DNA of 7,810 bases from Paramuribaculum sp. (GTDB lineage: Bacteria; Bacteroidota; Bacteroidia; Bacteroidales; Muribaculaceae), in assembly GCA_029058705.1 (NCBI GenBank), contig JAIDXA010000249.1, forward strand, positions 1 to 7,810, read 5' to 3'. Within the stretch, counting starts at the first letter, position 1. Every line of letters starts with the position of its first letter. The translations under genes and the position numbers were made by a program. The notes beneath the pieces were generated by a model, which saw only the letters and a list, made by a program, of their open reading frames with translations, was not told the DNA's origin and did no database searches. Shown here in pieces: positions 6,101-7,810 of the stretch.

Positions 6101-7698
6101 ACCATGGTCTTGAACAAATGTACTTCCAATATGGACGTTATCTTCTGATTTCAAGCTCGCGCGCAGGAAACATGCCGGCCAATCTCCAGGGCATGTGGCA
6201 CAACAACACCGACGGTCCATGGAGAGTTGACTACCACAACAACATCAACCTCCAGATGAACTACTGGCCCGCCACAAACACCAACCTTCTCGAATGCTTC
6301 ACCCCGCTGATCGATTATGTGCGCGGCCTGGTTGAACCGGGAAAACGCACCGCATCGGCCTACTATGGTGCGCGTGGCTGGACTGCCGAAGTCTCAACCA
6401 ACATCTTCGGCTTCACCGCTCCCCTGAACTCATCAGACATGAGCTGGAACTACAATCCGACAGCTGGTCCGTGGCTTGCCTCACAGCTCTGGGAATACTA
6501 CGACTACACCCGCGACAAGAACTGGCTTCGTGAAACAGGCTACGACATTATCAAGGAAAGTGCAAATTTCTGTTCCGACCTTCTCTACAAGACCAACGGA
6601 ACATACACCTCTGCGCCTTCCTACTCACCCGAACACGGCACCGCCGACCTTGGCGCCACCTATGCCAACGCCGTTACCCGCGAAGTTCTTTCCGCAGCGA
6701 TCAAAGCCGCTACAATCCTTGATGTCGACAAAGAATCCGTAGCAGAATGGAAAGACAAGCTCGACAACATGTATCCTTACCAGATTGGCCGCTACGGACA
6801 GCTTCAGGAGTGGTATAACGACATCGACGCTTATGGCGACACCCACCGCCACACCAACCACCTGTTCGGACTTCATCCCGGAACCACAATCAACCCCATC
6901 GAGCAGCCCGAACTCGCCGATGCCTGCAAGGAAACCCTGCGCCAGCGTGGCGATGCGGCAACCGGATGGAGCATGGGATGGAAGCTCAACCACTGGGCAC
7001 GCCTGCTTGACGGCGACCATGCCTACACTCTTTTCCAGAATCTCCTTAAAGAAGGAACAGCCGACAATATGTGGGACCTCCATCCGCCGTTCCAGATCGA
7101 CGGAAACTTCGGTGGAACCGCCGGCGTTGCCGAGCTCTTCCTCCAGAGCCACAGCGGCAAGCTCCATCTTCTGCCCGCACTCCCCTCGGAATGGACCGAC
7201 GGCAATGTTGCCGGCCTTCTCGCCAGAGGCAACTTTGAAGTTGACATCCGCTACGAAAACAACAAACTCGACTATGCTGTGCTCCGCTCAAATGCCGGTG
7301 AACCCTGCGAAGTCCGCTACGATGGCAAAGAAGTTTCATTCGAAACCGAAGCCGGTGGAGAATACGTTGTCCGCTATGACGCAGACGCCGACAGACTGCT
7401 GCTCGACAATGCAGGAGCAATCGGTGACATAATTGACAACAACGACGACACCGACAGCATGGAAATAACCGCCGGACGCACTCCGGGCAATATCCGCGTG
7501 ACTCTGAAAAGCAATGGTTGCGGACAAATCGCCGTCAGCGCTTACACAATCACCGGACAACTGATCAAGACCGTCAGAATCAACAAGACAGAAACAACTG
7601 TCGAGTTCCCGTTCAGCTGCAGCGCAGCTCCCGGCTGCTACATTCTCAAGGCCGACGGACCGGCGACTTCTTCAGCGAAAAAATTCATCATCCGGTAA
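3178..7698 (+). CDS. Secreted multidomain GH95 alpha-L-fucosidase with T9SS sorting domain
   Basis: Predicted to remove terminal alpha-1,2-linked L-fucose from glycans by the inverting GH95 mechanism, outside the cell. Order by residue: signal peptide 1-23 (cleavage probably at AHS/A); GEVED-like module ~26-200 with an acidic DYDGDGEYDSE loop (103-113); InlB-B-repeat-like module ~204-279 (VTLVATPVEGNSFINWT); second GEVED-like module ~284-471 (DWNGDGRF, PGDYRMRV); BNR_assoc_N-like module ~476-615; GH95 ~655-1395; linker rich in Asp and Asn; T9SS C-terminal domain ~1428-1506 (AYTITGQLIK, GCYILKA, KKFIIR). In GH95, PIGNGSFGG (665-673) opens the N-terminal beta domain and MPANLQGMW (999-1007) lies in the helical barrel. 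Comparison with the Bifidobacterium enzyme AfcA suggests His1020, Asn1022 and Asn1024 (HNNIN), acid Glu1152 (SPEH) and Asp1308 (IDGNFGG). All expected active-site motifs are present. The leader is T-rich with no Shine-Dalgarno sequence and no clear promoter. A strong terminator follows. Activity on L-galactose cannot be fully excluded. Confidence 0.95.
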   Translation: MKNVKKFCLWLACAGFFVPTAHSATCNYPTMTRSSGDRYLNSFALTDGTNATTILVNQGRTSGSAIYLDKTSEPAFATFPGASVRFSSLSWSGEWMHGYLFIDYDGDGEYDSELNADGTGSGELVCYSYYNGTNSIGAPAANNGGVNIGVMPSFTLPADLAPGDYKALMKVDWNDISQCGASDIGANGGAAVEFTITINGVNERTVTVSSNDPTRGSVAIKGHESTTVTIAGPVTLVATPVEGNSFINWTNAATNETISTDMETTLNGNDDISVVGNFGDLTYPVMKRTFTNNSTQQNRYLKRVTTENTRTPEVFNATTTAQLPYTAFTSSAGTYVTEGANIDKTGNPIIVEHGMRSFSMTYYGWQDAISGNSAELGWTQEACFVDWNGDGRFSGSEEISAKGWSTMPNNDIYTGFSRQIEIPAGQAPGDYRMRVVFFEPASSAEQWQTTLFTTLNNQIRNGISYDFTITIADPTDMEITGNSVNPRSGRMDLESSDVVLTTISIETSGSLNPIILKNIAVDYTGTATTDITNLRWIYSTNGLLGNEIVASTDNASATMNFTADKALSAGSNYLMLIADANPAATLGNAVSVKVKSVAFDNGSITFGDAQNGSYTIVNDPDYTRGNALWFDTANSSTTGVAIWNTNDFSTSDTNPDQTWERKSFPIGNGSFGGNILGSVNRERVVLNEKTLWKGGPGTGASTYWDMNRTVSDATLSQIRTYLENGQNSLANSLVVSNYSGKINYDRNRFGVFTTMGEAYVSTGIADNAVSDYKRIINIDKSLAVVQFTANNVNYRRKYFCSYPDNVMVWNYTSDGGDQNLTFSFNSPQNVTSVEAVEGGLLYKGKLTNNNMQWAMRVYVRTNGQGTVTPNASDRTITVSSASDVDFILAADTDYKMNFNPSTTDASAFVGEDPVANINEWITAAAARSYDELYDRHFEDYSALYGRTSISINPHERFENLPTPTRLANYRRGTLDHGLEQMYFQYGRYLLISSSRAGNMPANLQGMWHNNTDGPWRVDYHNNINLQMNYWPATNTNLLECFTPLIDYVRGLVEPGKRTASAYYGARGWTAEVSTNIFGFTAPLNSSDMSWNYNPTAGPWLASQLWEYYDYTRDKNWLRETGYDIIKESANFCSDLLYKTNGTYTSAPSYSPEHGTADLGATYANAVTREVLSAAIKAATILDVDKESVAEWKDKLDNMYPYQIGRYGQLQEWYNDIDAYGDTHRHTNHLFGLHPGTTINPIEQPELADACKETLRQRGDAATGWSMGWKLNHWARLLDGDHAYTLFQNLLKEGTADNMWDLHPPFQIDGNFGGTAGVAELFLQSHSGKLHLLPALPSEWTDGNVAGLLARGNFEVDIRYENNKLDYAVLRSNAGEPCEVRYDGKEVSFETEAGGEYVVRYDADADRLLLDNAGAIGDIIDNNDDTDSMEITAGRTPGNIRVTLKSNGCGQIAVSAYTITGQLIKTVRINKTETTVEFPFSCSAAPGCYILKADGPATSSAKKFIIR

Positions 7699-7736
7699 TT
7701 TCGCCAAAGCGATTTTCCGATAAAACCGAAAGCGAT

Positions 7737-7770
7737 GAGGCTGTGTCAAAATAGGCGCAGCCTCTTTTTT
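7737..7770 (+). terminator. Strong intrinsic terminator of the fucosidase gene
   Basis: GAGGCTGTGTC (7737-7747) pairs over 11 positions (two G-U) with GGCGCAGCCTC (7754-7764) around an AAAATA loop, directly followed by six T residues (7765-7770). It lies 38 bases after the stop codon. The two wobble pairs favour plus-strand RNA. Confidence 0.88.
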
Positions 7771-7810
7771 ATAACCTGTTGAAAAACATAAAACAAAGCC
7801 CTGACTTTCA

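Noticed and set aside
6625..7167. Minus-strand open frame of 180 codons, and a 215-codon plus-strand frame at 6785-7432
   Set aside because: Both are shadows of the GH95 catalytic region, whose own frame carries all expected motifs.
1..7810. tRNA or rRNA genes, CRISPR arrays, insertion sequences, phage or defence genes
   Set aside because: No cloverleaf, regular direct-repeat array, terminal inverted repeats with a transposase, or defence-family motif was seen on either strand.
7771..7810. Start or end of another gene at the right edge
   Set aside because: The last 40 bases are AT-rich with no start codon context, promoter match or recognisable peptide on either strand.

Overview
The window reads as a chromosomal piece of a Bacteroidales bacterium. 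Four things point there. The transketolase and bS21 proteins are of the Bacteroidetes type. Three promoters match the Bacteroidetes housekeeping consensus TTTG-N19/20-TAnnTTTG (one with a single -33 mismatch). No gene has a Shine-Dalgarno sequence. The large exported enzyme ends in a type IX secretion (T9SS) C-terminal domain. Because Bacteroides itself generally lacks T9SS, a relative such as Muribaculaceae or Porphyromonadaceae is more likely; this placement is inference.

Layout: (1) 1-1427, minus strand: the first 475 residues of transketolase, cut by the left edge of the window. (2) 1428-1638: a divergent intergenic region with one promoter for transketolase (leftward) and one for a dihydrouridine synthase (rightward), plus a hairpin and a 12-bp palindrome in the transketolase leader. 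(3) 1639-2607, plus strand: a tRNA-dihydrouridine synthase, 322 residues from the preferred start, with a possible terminator overlapping its stop codon. (4) 2645-2920: a consensus promoter and rpsU (ribosomal protein bS21, 63 residues). (5) 2921-3177: a 257-base gap with a possible terminator and a strong imperfect hairpin, without a convincing promoter. (6) 3178-7698: a 1506-residue secreted multidomain enzyme with signal peptide, two GEVED-like modules, an InlB-B-repeat-like module, a BNR_assoc_N-like module, a complete GH95 alpha-L-fucosidase and a T9SS tail. (7) 7737-7770: a strong intrinsic terminator. Nothing is supported in 7771-7810.

The first three genes are housekeeping (pentose phosphate pathway, tRNA modification, ribosome). 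The fourth is a host- or plant-glycan enzyme that stands alone here, with no SusC/SusD pair, regulator or other glycosidase visible. I found no new defence, mobile or CRISPR system. The parts most worth a second look are the modular T9SS fucosidase and the structured RNA leader before it.
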